Origin: Heterocephalus glaber
Taxonomy: Eukaryota > Chordata > Mammalia > Rodentia > Bathyergidae
DNA length: 64,000 bases
Assembly (NCBI RefSeq): GCF_000247695.1
Contig: NW_004624865.1
Coordinates: forward strand, 445,501 to 509,500
Direction of reading: 5' to 3'
In this document: positions 9,251-21,534 of the stretch, in pieces
How positions within the stretch are numbered: the first letter of the stretch is position 1
Layout: each line of letters begins with the position of its first letter
Notes under the pieces: model-generated
Seen by the model: the letters and a program-made list of their open reading frames with translations, nothing else
What the model was told of the DNA's origin: nothing
Databases searched by the model: none
Position numbers and translations under genes: made by a program

Positions 9251-10449
9251 GGTGGCCATTTGTCATCACACAGTTAGGATTCTGCAGGGCTGTCGCACAG
9301 TGGAGAGCAAGTTCCCTTTATCCAGGGCCTCTGCACGCACTGTCTGATTAGCACAGCACCCTGCCCTGCATCACAAGGCTTCCCACTCCCTGAGCATGGC
9401 CCTCTTCCCACAGACTTCTGTCGTGAATGAAGTGAACTTCCTTTGCAACCTGTAAGAAATGATGACCTCACAGCAGTGAGAGAGAAAGGCAGCAGATCCT
9501 CCTCCCTCTTACTCCTCAGGCCCCACCGACATGTGGTCATGGGCGGCTCGCAGAACATTCATCCAGATTGTCAGAGGCTGCCCTGTTGTGCCAATGCCTG
9601 TGGCGTCGCAGACTGGCAGCCTAGGAAGAATGCAAGCACTTCTGGTCCAGATCGTGTCCTCCTGTGGGCATGCCACACTTGTGCACAGGAGTAGCTGGTC
9701 ACCAATGGGTGCAAGTGTGTACAGAGTCCCACCCATGGTGTGGCACCCTTCAGGCTCTGATACTGCATATGTGATCTGTTAAACTGCAGTGAGGGCACTC
9801 AACGAATGAGCAAGAAAAAAATAACTCTATTTTTTAAAAATCATTTTTATTAGGGGAGTTTCATCCAAAAACTACTGTATTTACTTAATCTATCAGAGTG
9901 ATGCTGCTGTCCATTAAATCAAGAAATTTTAATTAACTGATGAAGACTTCATGGGCTTTCTTCATCTTTTTATGGTCACATTAGGGTAGGCCATTTGGAT
10001 GACAACTTTTATAGCTATAATTAAATACTTCTGGTAGATTTAGAAAACTTGCAAATAATAAGGGATATTTCATCTTTGTTTTATCATCCATGACAAAGCT
10101 AATTTAGCCTGTGGCAGTTGTCCAAGCTTTCTGTGTCTTCTTTTATTGCTTTCCACCCTCTGTATTTAAGGTACTGATAGAATAAAATCTACAGAATTCA
10201 GAAAGGGGCACATAAAGGAGTGCAGATTGCCCTGCTCTGACAATTGGGGTGACACTGCCCCAAGTGCCCCCCCCCCCCGGTTCATAGCTTAATCTGCTTC
10301 AGTCCAGATAGTGAGGGCTCTGCGCCTGTCCCAGGGGCAGAAGTGCCCCGTGTGGTGTTCCCAGGTGGGGTTCCTTCTGTTCACCCCAGTGGTGGGAAGA
10401 TTATTTCTTGAAGGGGACACTGGTTAGTTAACTGATATTGATTTTTAAT
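9251..10449. other. Unique-looking stretch with a C12 run
   Basis: Overlapping short frames on both strands at 9274-9798 have no recognisable products. The left half is GC-balanced, 9830-10180 is AT-rich, and 10267-10278 is a run of 12 C. No exon or repeat is recognised. Confidence 0.35.
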
Positions 10450-12260
10450 GTTTGTACTCAGCCAAAATATGTCTTGTTCTTACCTTGCATTTGTTTGACT
10501 CTAGATCTGCCTTTTAGATCCACTTATTTATTCATCAATCTAACATTCACCTACTTCACTCCACTCACTCATCCATCCAATCAAAAATTCCCCTACTCTC
10601 TTCATTCATTCTTCTACTCTCTGTTACATTCCAAATGCTGGAATGGATATAAATTGGAACCAAAGCAAAATCACCTTCTGCAACCAGAGATCTGGGAGTA
10701 GTGACTAAGGCTTCCGCATATTTCTTTTCTGTCCCCTGTGGCTTCCACCCTTCCTCGTGTGACATGTGGCCAAGCTCCATCTTATCCTGGTCTTTCCTTT
10801 CACTGTGTGGTGGAGTCCTAGCTACTGCTGCAGGCTGGATCCGATGTCTTCAAATCAGCATACCTCAAAGTGGAACTCCCTGTATTATTAAAAACACAAG
10901 TCAGACCCTCAAAGGCAACAATGAATGGTGCATCTCCTTGTAGAGAAGGTCAGCTGGCTCTTTGTCCCCCATCTGTCCCCGGGCTGTTCTCCACAAAAGG
11001 TTGGAGAGCACCCAGCTTTCCTAGGATGCACCTGGAGCCAGACTGTCCAACACCACTGTACCTACCAAGGGAGGTCCACCGTGGGCCCCCCGGGACCCAA
11101 GCCCAATACATGGACTGTACTCTGAGGGCCATGCCAGCTAGAATCCTAGACTTTGGAGCTGGAAAGGTGCTACAGGCTGTCCACTCTGAGTGCCTCACCC
11201 CGCAGGCAGGAAGGACAAGATCCCACAGGGAAAGGATGGCCCCTGGGGCCAGGCCGTAGTCAGGACTCAGTTGCATCTCTTCAAAATGCTGTCACAGTGA
11301 GCTGAAGTCATCAGCGTGTGTGTTGGCCACACCTCATGGGTGGGAGCAGCATCCACCTTGAAGGGACAGATGTCCCCTTCCAGTCCCCTCACACAAAGGG
11401 TCAGGTCCTCAGATAAGAGCTAGGCTTGAATGGAGGAGGAGGAGCTTAACCTGCAGCTGTGGTGACTGAGGCTTAATTTTTTTGAATCTACACACTGGCG
11501 CTCACACATCCAGATGTGTGGGCACCTGGGAACCATGTGCCAGGAGGAGGTTTAGCACACATGGGGGGCAGATGGAGGTGCCGTGGTCCTGTCAGGATGA
11601 GGCTGTGCTTCACGCATTGGGCTCTGGAGCTGCCATGGCCTCTGGAGGCCACAAGTCAAGCTTCAGGGACTCATGACCCTGACCTGTGGCCTTGCTTTTA
11701 CCCTGGGTCAAAGCCGCCTCTCTTGTTACCTACTCCTCACCATTCCAGTGCCCTCCTCAAGGCTGGGCCCCCTGCTCCCAGCACAGCCCTCTCCTCCCCT
11801 CCCAAGGAGCCCTCTCTCTCCTCTTCCAGCCCACACATCACAGGGCCAGCTGCTGATGCCCCTCGAAGGCAGCTCCCTTCCTGAGGAACTGCTTTGGGGT
11901 TCCGTGTTTACATGGATCTACGCATCTCTTGCCCTTGAAGAGCTGTGATCTTCAGCAGTGGAGGCAGGGAGAGGAGGCGTGAAACTCCCAGCAGCTCCTC
12001 GCTGTGCAAACCCCACTGCTCTTCCTGGCTTGCTTCCTGGACTAAGCTGCTGTGTGAGGTGGGTTCTTGGGAATGCAGAGACTTCCTCTGCAGCAGTGAA
12101 GACAAGAGCCCCTGTCTACAGACGTGTGAAAAAGTGACACACTGCTGGCCCCTACTAGTCCATGGAGCTCTTGACTCTCTTGGGTAGGCAGGGAGCTCTT
12201 TGAAATATGGAAGCCAAAATGCTTTCCCTGCACCATGAGGTTCCCTCACCCAAGTTATTA
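10450..12260. other. Mostly unique stretch, nothing named
   Basis: The part near 10520-10640 has CATC/CATT-like simple-repeat character. From 10640 on, composition is balanced to GC-rich. Open frames of up to 129 codons (10870-11259 plus, 11516-11884 plus, 11908-12249 minus) overlap one another and show no domains. I can support no gene. Confidence 0.35.
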
Positions 12261-12264
12261 AAAG

Positions 12265-13800
12265 GTGCCTCTGCCATATGTAAATGCCCTTTTCAGGGCA
12301 TTCACTAGGTCATATGGGAAAGAAACAATTTCCAAGTGGTCCATCCATATAGCTCTTCTTCCAACTTTCTCATCATTCACTTTTCTGTCCTGTGCCAAAC
12401 CTTCCCGGCTATTTATGAGCCAGCGGTACTCTCATTGCTGCCATGGTGGGCAAGCACATGGATTGCTCTCAGCTCTACCCACTTGAAGGCTGTCCTCCAC
12501 CTCCTCACCCCTCAGTGAGACTGCGATACCTCAGCCACTCACTTTTGTGTGGTTCCAGAATGACAAGTGGACACATCTGTGAACCAGTCTTGAATCCGCT
12601 CTTCTTTGATCAACTGATCGATCGTACGAAACACCCCAGGAAGCCATGGCCATAGACTGCGGGCAAGAAGAAAACAAAACAACAGGATTCAGGATTGGAA
12701 GAGTCTGATCATGCACCTGTACTTTCTGCACCTGTCCAAGCCTTTTCCACCATATGCAATCTCAATTGTTAAGTTTCTGCTGAGCATGACCAACATTATG
12801 GCAATAAATATCAGACAATACTTAGCTCATTGGCAAGCTTGAGTCTCATGCCAACTGTCCCATGGCTGGATATATTCAGTCTCTACCAAATCCAGTAGCA
12901 AGCCAGAGGCTATTTTTCAAAAGGACAGTAATTCAAAAGGATGGCAAAGATTTGTTCCCAAATTCTAGAAGTCTATGTTGTGATTCTGCTATAGGCACTT
13001 TCCAGGGGTTCTGTATAATTTCTCTGTTTTCCATCGATATTTCAAATATCTTTGTGTCTGTTGGATCACAAGGAACACATAGTACAGCAGCTTTTCCCTG
13101 GGCTTGGTGATGAGTCTTCTACTTCACTTTTCCATGCTTAAATCTGGTAGCTTTAGAGGTGACAGAAGATGGATCGCTTTCAGATGTGTTACATACCACC
13201 CCCAAAATGCCCTGCCAAATTTGCACCTCTTTTTTCTGTAGGTAATTCAAATTTCATTGACTTTTCTTTTACCTTGAGGGAACATTTTTACACAGTCCAT
13301 AATAGTTTGGAAACTTTTTTGAGTATGAGATCACTAGTGGGGTTTATCTCTACCCACTAGATCAAATATGTCCTTCTAAGGCACCCAAAAGACTTGTTGC
13401 TTTCTTTTCCTAAGATCTACCAATATCAGGTCATCAGTACAGTGAACCTGAGGGATGTTTTGTGGGCTTGGATGACTGGGTGTCCTGGATAATGGACATA
13501 CTCTTGGGGCTCGTCTGCAATGACACACGGTGGGCCATGTGAAATGGAAACCGTTGATTCTAACAGTGCTTGCAAATTGATATAGAGATGAAGGGATTTT
13601 CTGTGACAGTGGCTTTATATCACATGCTTAGAACTGAGCTGGTTTGCTTCAATAGAGATGCCACATGTGGACAGCAGTTTACATCAGATTAAATTTGCAT
13701 AACTCAGTCATCCTCTAAGGCCCATCTGACTGCTGCAGAGGGTGCATTGTGGGATAAATGGACATGTGGCAGCTAATAGTTTGGCTGGGTTAAGTGGATA
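12265..13800 (-). mobile_element. ERVL-type endogenous retrovirus pol remnant
   Basis: On the minus strand, reverse transcriptase then RNase H regions of an ERVL-class pol are recognisable in the right order. The RT active-site pair of aspartates survives at 13430-13435, but the position before it is changed. The RNase H entry segment (MASWGV..YD-like) is at about 12621-12653, and a Trp-Met-Asp motif follows near 12330. Many stops and frameshifts break it, with no frame above about 85 codons. No LTR pair is seen. It is a dead genomic fossil, not a virus. Confidence 0.65.
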
Positions 13801-14829
13801 TGTAGAAGGTGACACTTCTTCCACTTCTGTCAAGTCTTCGGTGGTGTCGTTAATCTCTGCAGCTATGCAGCACTGATTCTTGTTTACAGCCTGGATAGGG
13901 AGGACATCCAGGGCTGTCTACTGAGCTCTTTCTACCATTGCATCCTTGTGTCTATTCCAACTTTCAATTCAAGAAATGAGGATAAGTGAAGGGTGGATCC
14001 TGGACTAACTAACCCCATCGATCATGAAAGACTTCGTGTGTCACCGTGCACCACAAGTGCCCTTTCAACTGATGAGACACAGTGGCTCTTGAGGTCTCCC
14101 AGAATTAGCATCAGCTGAGAGCCAGTGTTTAATGATTGCCAAAACACCCAAGTATCCTAATGCATGCTCACTCCAGCAGATGGCTACTGTCCCTTCTGCA
14201 ATTGCCCAGAGAACATAGGTGGCATTTCTCTAAGCAAAGGCTTGGGGTCCTTTCTCAAGGAGCCCTGGGTCTCCCTTCATCAGCAGTTTCCAGGTCTGTG
14301 AGTAGACTTAGTTCTGGAAATTGGGTGAGCATCTCTGCCTGCCCCCTCTGGCAATGCAGTTTAAGTTTTGTTTCATTTTGCTTTTTTGTTGTTGGATATC
14401 AGATACCATACAGTTTTCCCTTGCAACACTGGATAACTTAATAGATCAGTGCACCCACCAGAGAGCTCTGAGAGCTAATTCAATGTAGACATTTACTCAT
14501 TTCCTCAGGAGCCCTTTGTCCTGTTCAACTCAGAAGCCCACTGTAATGGTTACATTTACCTTATTTACAGAAAATCTACAAGGACAGTAGCTACAGTTTT
14601 TCAAGGATGAAGGTGATCCCCTTACTAGTGTATTGTCAAAGTCTTAGTAGAGTTGTTTTCTGGAACTTATCATGAAACAAGGCTGGGAGGTTGATGTGTA
14701 GATCACATATAATAAATTCAATCTAACATTTTATCTCCCTGAGCATACAGAGAAACTGTGGTACTGTATCCCCATTAAATGTAGCCAGGACATTAGCAGA
14801 CTTTTCTTCCAGGATCACAGAGAAAACAC
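13801..14829 (-). mobile_element. Probable upstream part of the ERVL remnant
   Basis: This continues without a boundary from the minus-strand pol region. The segment next to the RT (13600-13760) resembles the early RT. Further right, identity is lost. Assignment rests mainly on continuity and orientation. Confidence 0.35.
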
Positions 14830-14998
14830 TTCAGACCTGCAGGCTGTAGGGTTTCTGTCGCAACCATTCAACTCCTTTTACAACATGAAAACAGCCACAG
14901 ACAATACTTAAATGATAAAATATAGCTGTTTCCAATAAAACTTTATTTACAAAAGCAGGAAGCTAGCCCACAGGCAGAAGTTTACTAACCTCTAATAT
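14830..14998 (-). mobile_element. hAT-like DNA transposon fragment
   Basis: The reverse complement contains ttgtaaataaagttttattg followed by a 'tatcatttaagtattgtctg' segment and 'gttgcgacagaaaccc', a combination found in an abundant old mammalian hAT-Charlie-type element. It lies between the ERVL remnant and the block at 15-16.7 kb. Confidence 0.55.
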
Positions 14999-16720
14999 AA
15001 GCTGCTATTGGGACAAAATTCCAGCCAACTGTTGAAGGTGGGTATTAGAGCCACCTTTAGATGTATGGGCTAATACATTGATCAAACATCCATAAAATCT
15101 ACTGCCACTCATGTCTGCCACACTTTTGCCTGTATATATTAGCACAATTTCAGTCTTTTTTTGGTGTAAGCCACTTCTCTCTGGAACTTAGTGGGGACCT
15201 GTGTCTCTGGAGCGTCTAGAGATACAGGTCAAGTAGAAGTGCTGGGTCTGGTGGAAGAAGGAGTGGTTGTGGTGGGATTTGAAGAGACTGATCACCTACT
15301 CTTAAGGCCTGTAACCCAGGTAAGGTGATGAGAGAGTTTTGAGGTAAAGGAAGACTAGCCAAAGGCACTGTAGGGCAAGCTAATTTCAGTGGCAAGGGAA
15401 ACGCAGAAGAACACGGAAATCCAAGATGGTCCATTTCATTGTGTCCAACCAGATGTTCTCATTCCAAGTGTTCGAATCCTCATCTTTCTTATTAAATGTC
15501 CTCACATTCATGTGAGAGACTTGGAAAGATTCAAAACTCAATTGCCATTGTAAGTCAGCCACTTGCACAATAAATTTCATGTTGATTTTTAGCAACACCA
15601 GCCCTGGGGCTATAAGAAGTAACCACATGTTTTGGGGCTGTGTTGGAAGTTCTCTGATCCCCAATCTGTGACTGGTGCTGACAGGGAAAGGACCAAAATT
15701 TGTCATTTTCTTTTTTGCAGTTGCTCAAGTGTAAGAAGGGTCTGTACCATTCCAAAGTCCCCGCAGTCATCATCCCTGTGGTAGTGGTGAGACACAGTGG
15801 CCTTTTGAGCTTCCAACGTGTATCTTCAGTTGGCATTTCGTCACATTCATCCACAGGTGACAGTTGGAGTAACCATGTGCTGTCATACACCATAGACTCT
15901 CGCTTTCTATCATAAACAACAACAGCATTAAACTCAGCATCAAAACCACAGCCAAACCAATTCCAGATTGCATCAGTGTGACTCCATCTCCTGAGATCTG
16001 CACAGGTCAGGGACCAACCAGGAGACAGAAACCACATAGTTCCTGGGACAGAGAAAATTTAACAGAGAGTTTTAAGAGCTACAACAGTTATAGTTAATCT
16101 ATCAAGGAGTAACAAGTACTCTAAGGACTTCCCTAAGATTGTTGGACAGCATCTAAAGAAGAACTGGACTCTGAGTAGGCAGTGTTCTCTCCACAGGTGA
16201 TTCTTTGTCTTGGAGGAAGTAGACTTTGGGCTCTGCTGAATGGCAGGGAAGCTCACTCGGTATCCCCAGGTCAGAGCTAGTCCACACTCACCAAGCTGAG
16301 GCTGATCTGCAGAAAACTGGCTGAAGGTGGGAAAAAAGAAAGAGTCTTCCCAAACTCTCCCACCCAGACTAGGGCTGGAACTGGCAAGCAGCTTGTGGGC
16401 AAAGCTGGCAGACAGGAAGCCACAGCCATGACTCGCAAACTGGAAGCCTGCCAGGGTGCAGGCAAGGCTGGGAAGGTGGCCACCAGAGGATGCTACTGAA
16501 AATCCAGAGGACACCGTCTTCATGGCAGCCCAAACTCATCAGGAGTGAGCACATATAGATGTCCCCCAAAATGCGATGATGGCTGTTGCAGGGCAGGAAC
16601 AAGAAGCAAAGCATCAGAATCAAGATGAGAAGCCCTTCCTCCCAGCTTGTCCCTGCAGAGCCCCCTACTGAAAGAGCTAGGGATTATGAAACTGGAGAAG
16701 GGCACAGGTCTACGCGGTCC
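14999..16720 (-). other. Unclassified block, possibly retroviral leader/gag side
   Basis: Two long minus-strand frames lie here: 15555-16037 (160 codons, Cys- and Trp-containing, no recognised domain) and 16059-16523 (154 codons). Their position and strand, upstream of the ERVL pol, are what a gag and 5' region would have. I do not recognise gag motifs, so this is inference. It may instead be another repeat family. Confidence 0.3.
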
Positions 16721-16844
16721 ATTACCACCACCAAGTGATATGAGATGGATTTGCGGCTAAGAGGAGATAAATCACCGTTATCAATAGTGTCAATTTAATA
16801 ACAACACTGTATCATTTTTACTTTTTGCCACATCACCTGTATAT

Positions 16845-16972
16845 TTATTGCCTTATTTAATGCTTCCAGTTACTAACTTCATCTGAAGGGTGTGGCTATG
16901 AAGGTCAAAAAAGTTGACTTATTCAGTCTCACAGCTCTTACACAGAGCTGGAGTTCAAATGAGATGTTTGAC
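16845..16972 (-). mobile_element. MIR SINE fragment
   Basis: A reverse MIR pattern: ttatttaatgcttccagtta, a degenerate core, then tctcacagctcttacacaga and gctggagttcaaat, corresponding to the 'cacacagctagtaagtgg...ggattcgaac' segment. Confidence 0.5.
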
Positions 16973-17639
16973 TGCAACATGAATTTTTCCTACTGAACTT
17001 CCTGCCTTTCCCCAGGAGGACTAGAAGAAAGGGAGAATTCACTGATTGTTTCAGTAGCTCACCGTATTTTAAGACCTGTTATCAGGTAGCTCTTTCTAAA
17101 AGTGGCTCACCAATTAAACATTACCTGGTCGTGCTCCTGTCTCCTTCTGGGGCTGGATTCCAGGTTCTTCAAACAAAGACTTGGATGAAACAAGTGAAGA
17201 GTAGTGGCAAACTTTATTTGAGAATCTAAAAGTGAAGTGTGAGGGAGAAACTGGTTCTGGCCAGAGGAAAAGAGGAAAAAGCAAAATAAAATAAAAACCT
17301 GGGGGAAGCAGGGTGGGCTACTGTGAAGAAAGCCAGACAGCGAGCTCTTGGCATCTGTGTCCTTTTCTGGTGTCCAAGGAAATCGAGAGAATTTCTACAT
17401 ACAGGTCCTGAGAGGCGGTGCCAGGATCCCACACCTCAGGCTGACGTCAGGTCCGGGGCACCCTACTGAAAACCTGCTGAGTTCTCATGAGAAGTCCACA
17501 TGCAGGGTTTTGGGATTGGTTCAGCGCATGTGTCCTGGGATCTCGTACTCAACAGGTCACGCCTACTTCCCCAGCCAGCTTTGCCACAGCCTCATCCATC
17601 TCAGGCCCGCAGTGCGACAGGCATGGGCTCAGGTCCATA
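16973..17639. other. Unclassified stretch, possibly LTR-like at left
   Basis: At 17200-17225, gtggcaaactttatttgaga read in reverse gives an aataaagtttgcc poly(A)-signal-like context, suggestive of an LTR. The remainder includes a 144-codon plus-strand frame (17348-17782) that runs into a transposon. No product is recognised. Confidence 0.3.
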
Positions 17640-17872
17640 ATTCCCCATTGTCCTCGGGGTACAGGCCTCATCATCCTCACAGATACCCAAATCCCACAGA
17701 TGCTCAAAATCCTCATAAAGAGTGGCCTGATATTTGCATAGAACTTATCCACATCCTCCTGCAAACCCTAAGTCACCTCTAGATTATGTATAATACCTGA
17801 TACAACTTAAGGGCCATGTAAATAGTTGTTATGATACATTGTTTAAAAAATTATTTTAAATGTCTATACAGT
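17640..17872 (-). mobile_element. Tigger/MER2-like DNA transposon fragment
   Basis: The sequence gatacccaaatcccacagat, then gatatttgcatagaacttat, tctagattatgtataatacc and ccatgtaaatagttgttatg is the characteristic internal string of MER2/Tigger-family elements. Terminal repeats are eroded. Confidence 0.65.
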
Positions 17873-17917
17873 TTGGTTTGGTTCAGATGCAACTCTTTCA
17901 AATCTTTTCCTTTCTCT

Positions 17918-17978
17918 TTCAGTATTGTGTATTGAGCCCCATGGCCTTTGCACTGATCTATAGCCCCAGCCCTTCCTA
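17918..17978 (-). mobile_element. ID-like half of a composite SINE
   Basis: The phrases attgtgtattgagccccatg, cctttgcactgatctatagc and cccagccctt match the reversed ID half of B1-dID elements seen elsewhere in the window. The B1 half is missing or unrecognisable. Confidence 0.55.
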
Positions 17979-18877
17979 ATTTTTTAAAAAAGAGACATGA
18001 GAAGGATTTACTAGAGGTCAGTGAGTGTGGGTGCTCTGAGGAATGAGGCACAAAACAATGGGGAACTGGGGTCTTTTGTGTGTTTGAGGTGGTGGGAGTC
18101 TGTGGAATTTGATAATCTATAGTCTTAGTCTTGTCTAGTGCTGGGGAGAGGGCAGCCCACCCAAGGTGAGACCACGGTCCTTCATGTGGGAAATCAACAA
18201 AGGGTGCTCCATTTGGGAGTGAAAGAGGACCATGTGCAAGTAAAAAGAGAAGGGACAAACCCATCTGGAGGTGAAAGGGAGTTGCTCAGGTTTACTCTGT
18301 TTTAGGAGAAGATGAGGGAAAAAATAAATAAACTGTACTTGTGTTCTGAAGTTGCAGTTTTTCTTCAAAGGACAATTTGTAAAACCTTGATTTCCATGTC
18401 CGCTTTTACCTAGATTTTATTTCTTCTGTCCTACCTCATTTTCTGTCTCTCTCTCTGAGACTTCAGTCCCTAATTCTTAAGGGGGTGCAGAAGGCTGGAT
18501 GATCCATCTTCACGGAACTGCTTCAGGATGAGCAGGGGCACTGATCCTGCTTAGCCAGGGATCTTAAGTCTAGTCCTGAGCCATCAAAAATAGACACAGG
18601 AATATTGGGTTTCGTGTTGGCTTGTAAAATGTTTTCAATAATCACTTTATGATTGGTTAAGTGAACAAGTCTTATTGTAGTTTATGGCTCAACCTACATA
18701 TCTGGGACTAGAGCTACATTAAAAAAAAAAACAAGATATGCTGTGAGCCTAACCTTTAAAGTTAAGTTTAAATGGAGTTAAGACTACATAAGTTTAGTAG
18801 ATACTAAGCAACTAATAAGTGCCCTCTTTTATACAATAAATATCTAGAAATTAAACAAAATAAGTTTTTAAAAATTT
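17979..18877. other. Unclassified stretch
   Basis: A minus-strand frame of 137 codons (17851-18264) overlaps a SINE and has no domain. Phrases near 18480-18620 have the feel of an LTR or internal retroelement sequence, but I cannot name a family. Confidence 0.3.
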
Positions 18878-18980
18878 TGGGGCAGTTCTTATAGATTGCC
18901 CAGGCTGAGATTGAATGTGTCACCCTCCTGCCTCAGCCTCCCCGAGTCCTGGGATGATGGAGTGCACCACCCTGCCCAGT
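18878..18980 (-). mobile_element. B1 SINE
   Basis: Reversed B1: cagttcttatagattgccca, then ctcctgcctcagcctccccg and gagtcctgggatgatgg, ending caccaccctgccca. Confidence 0.75.
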
Positions 18981-19132
18981 TTCAAAGATTTCATCTGAGG
19001 GTGCAGAACCTGAAGCCTGGGCACCCGACTGCACTGGGTCCACAAAGAACATAGTTGAAGCTGAGCTTCTGCTCTCCTGGAGCCCAGTCGAGGCCAAGGT
19101 GAACAAACTGTCTTGAAAGGTAAGGGTTTTTT

Positions 19133-19352
19133 TCCTTAAATTCTTTTATTGGTGCATTTTAAGTAAACAATACATTTACATTTATCATTGGGTGCTTGTA
19201 CCTTTACATGATGTATCTTGGTTCTTATTTTTTCCCCATTCCCTGTCCTCCCTCCACCCCCTCCACCCTTCCCTATTTACAAAGACTTTGTTTCCATTTT
19301 TTCCTTTTCTTATAATTTTTCCTTTCCCTTCTTTCCTTTCCCATTCCCCTCC
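19133..19352 (-). mobile_element. L1 3' UTR end (reverse)
   Basis: In reverse complement this closely follows the 3' end of the L1 at 32300-32530, with the same order of purine-rich tract, aaagtctttgt, ggaagggtggaggg, ataagaaccaagatacatca, and an aataaaag end. It is a 5'-truncated minus-strand insertion of the same L1 family. Confidence 0.8.
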
Positions 19353-19754
19353 CAGAAAGTAAGTATTACTATTGATGTTTTAGCCTTTGCAGGGCCCACA
19401 AGCAAAATGGAAGACATTATAGGTGCTTAGACAGCCATTGGAAATGTGATGATTTAAAATGTAGAAACCATTCTTAACTCCCAGCCAGTCTGGGCTGTAA
19501 TAGGCAATTTATTGCAGTAATATTTCACTGATATCTGGCCCAGGAAATGAAATCGATGTGTGAGGGAAAGGTATAAAAAGGGCAGAAACCAAAGAGCAGG
19601 GGAGAGGCCAACAAAGCCTGAGAATCAATCGGGGAGGTTGTCGAAGGAAGGACATCTGTACCAGTCCTGAAAGGTGAGCTGTTAACAGGGCAGATGGATC
19701 CAGAGGCAATTGTCCTCAGAGGAAGGAGTCAAAGCACAGCGGCATGGGTACCAG
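19353..19754. other. Unclassified stretch between L1 ends
   Basis: No repeat or gene is recognised. A minus-strand frame at 19509-19709 is probably chance. Confidence 0.3.
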
Positions 19755-20200
19755 AACAGCTAAATTGTGGAAGTGACCTATGCCTATCAACAGAGGAATA
19801 GGTCAAGGAAAAGTGCTATTTATACACAATGGAGTACTACTCAGTCATAAAGAAGGAAAAATTGGAGTCACTTGTTGGAAAATGGATGCATCTTGAGACC
19901 ATGATGCTAAATAAAATAAATTGGATGTAGAAGGTTCAGTATTGCTTGGCTTCTCTTATGTGAGAAACCCAAAGTGTAAATAATTTGAAGAGCAAAATAA
20001 AAGATAGATGATAAGAAACAGAGAAGTAGGCTCTAGAGATGGAGAGGGGATCTGGGAATGGGGATGACAGGAGGAAGAGGAGGGGAATGGGAAGTAGAAA
20101 GAATCAAGATGCAATATGGGTATGCACCAACTTCCCATGATGAAATTCTTCATTATGTTTCACAAACATGTACTGATAAAAGTCAAGAACACATCAGCAT
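19755..20200 (+). mobile_element. 5'-truncated L1 3' end
   Basis: Begins within the end of ORF2 (taaattgtggaagtgaccta, acacaatggagtactactca) and continues through the 3' UTR: ggatgcatcttgagaccat, ttctcttatgtgagaaaccc, a G-rich tract and tgtactgataaaagtc. The layout is shared with the copies at 42140-42566 and 55700-56072. Confidence 0.85.
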
Positions 20201-20769
20201 GTACATATGTGCAGCTTATTATATGTTAATTATACTTAGGTGAAGCTATTAAATTATGTCCTGTTTAAGGAAATAATTTTGTAGATTCAGTAAAATATTA
20301 TCAGTACCACCTCACCTATGAGTACTACTTAGAAAGGTAAAAGACATAATCTATGGATTATGTACATAAAAGGATGATATCTTTTATCTCATGAAGAATT
20401 GTGAAAATTATCAACCGGTGTTGACCAGATTAGCAGGAAATGGCAAGTGCTATACAAACTGCTTTGTTTTTAGTTACCAAGTAAGGCAGCTATGTGAGGT
20501 CCTTGTCTTGCCAACTAGCTGAGGGTTCTTTGGCTCAATTCAGATGGAAATCATGAATCAGTTCAGTGCAGCTCTGCCGGCATTCCTGACACCATCAGAT
20601 GACACCTGATGACATGGCTAGTCGCTGCCACTGTGTCTGATGCCAGCTTGAGCTGGACCCTGTGGATCAACTCCACCAAGTGCTAGGTCACTGTTGCTGG
20701 TCTTCGTTGGCTGCTGGTCTCTGGAACTACTCAGTTAACAGCTCTGTTAATTCACAGACTTACAGGATT
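20201..20769. other. Unclassified stretch
   Basis: AT-rich at left, balanced at right. The small duplicated phrase catcagatgacacctgatgac at 20594-20613 is probably chance. No gene is recognised. Confidence 0.3.
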
Positions 20770-21110
20770 TCTGGTGCCCACACTATTCACAAAATAAATC
20801 ATGAGCAGGTCCACAGGACACCAGAGCACATCTTTATTGTAACAGGAGTTTGCTGCAGCACAGGGACCAGGACACAGGAAAACACCATCCTGGACTAAAC
20901 CCCAAGGCATGCCTGGGGAGGGCTGCTTACGTTAGCAGCTTGCACACCTGATTTGGTGAGGCTGAGGGTGAGGCCGAAACCAGGGAATCTCTTAGAAGCC
21001 TTGCTGTGAATGCTGGGTATGCAAATAAGGGACCCAGACCTTCCCTTCCTGATCTCAGCAACTCCCAGCTGTCCTCTCTATTCCCCAAAATGTAACGCTA
21101 TTGACTAGGT
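20770..21110 (-). mobile_element. Possible LTR (minus strand)
   Basis: Read in reverse: a GC-rich part containing cttatttgcatacccagc, then ctcctgttacaataaagatg (poly(A)-signal context) and a GT-rich run after it. This resembles the U3-R-U5 order of a retroviral LTR. No inverted ends or target duplications were found. Confidence 0.3.
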
Positions 21111-21534
21111 GGTGGGAGTGGGAGGGTCCCGCCTAGCCTGGCTGCACTCAAGTCGGAGTAGAGAAGGGCAGTTTGATAGCTAAGGAGGACACTGAAGCAA
21201 ACTGACCCAGCTCTTTGGGGTGCAAGGAGCAGCAAAGGGGAGGCAGTCTGGGGTAGACAGCTCCGGCCAAGTCACATCCCAGAGTCAACACAGGGACGAA
21301 CGAGAGAGGCAGGTGTCCCTTGTCTGTCTTACTTGGATCTGAGTGTAACACTGTTGGCGGAAGTTATCCCTGACCTCTGGGATTGGGGCACTTTACTTGG
21401 TGTGTGCTCTCATGTAAGGACATGTACAGTTTCAGGGTTATAGATGGTTGAGGTAGAGTGCTGGTGAAACTGTATTTTGCATGTAAATCACGTGCTTATT
21501 TAATCTGTAAATAAGAACTGATGACGGATGTGCT
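21111..21534. other. Unclassified stretch
   Basis: Unique-looking sequence. The short minus-strand frames have no recognised product. Confidence 0.3.

Noticed and set aside
15555..16037. 160-codon minus frame as a cellular gene
   Set aside because: No domain or exon structure. Its position beside a retroviral pol makes a retroelement origin likelier, though unproven.
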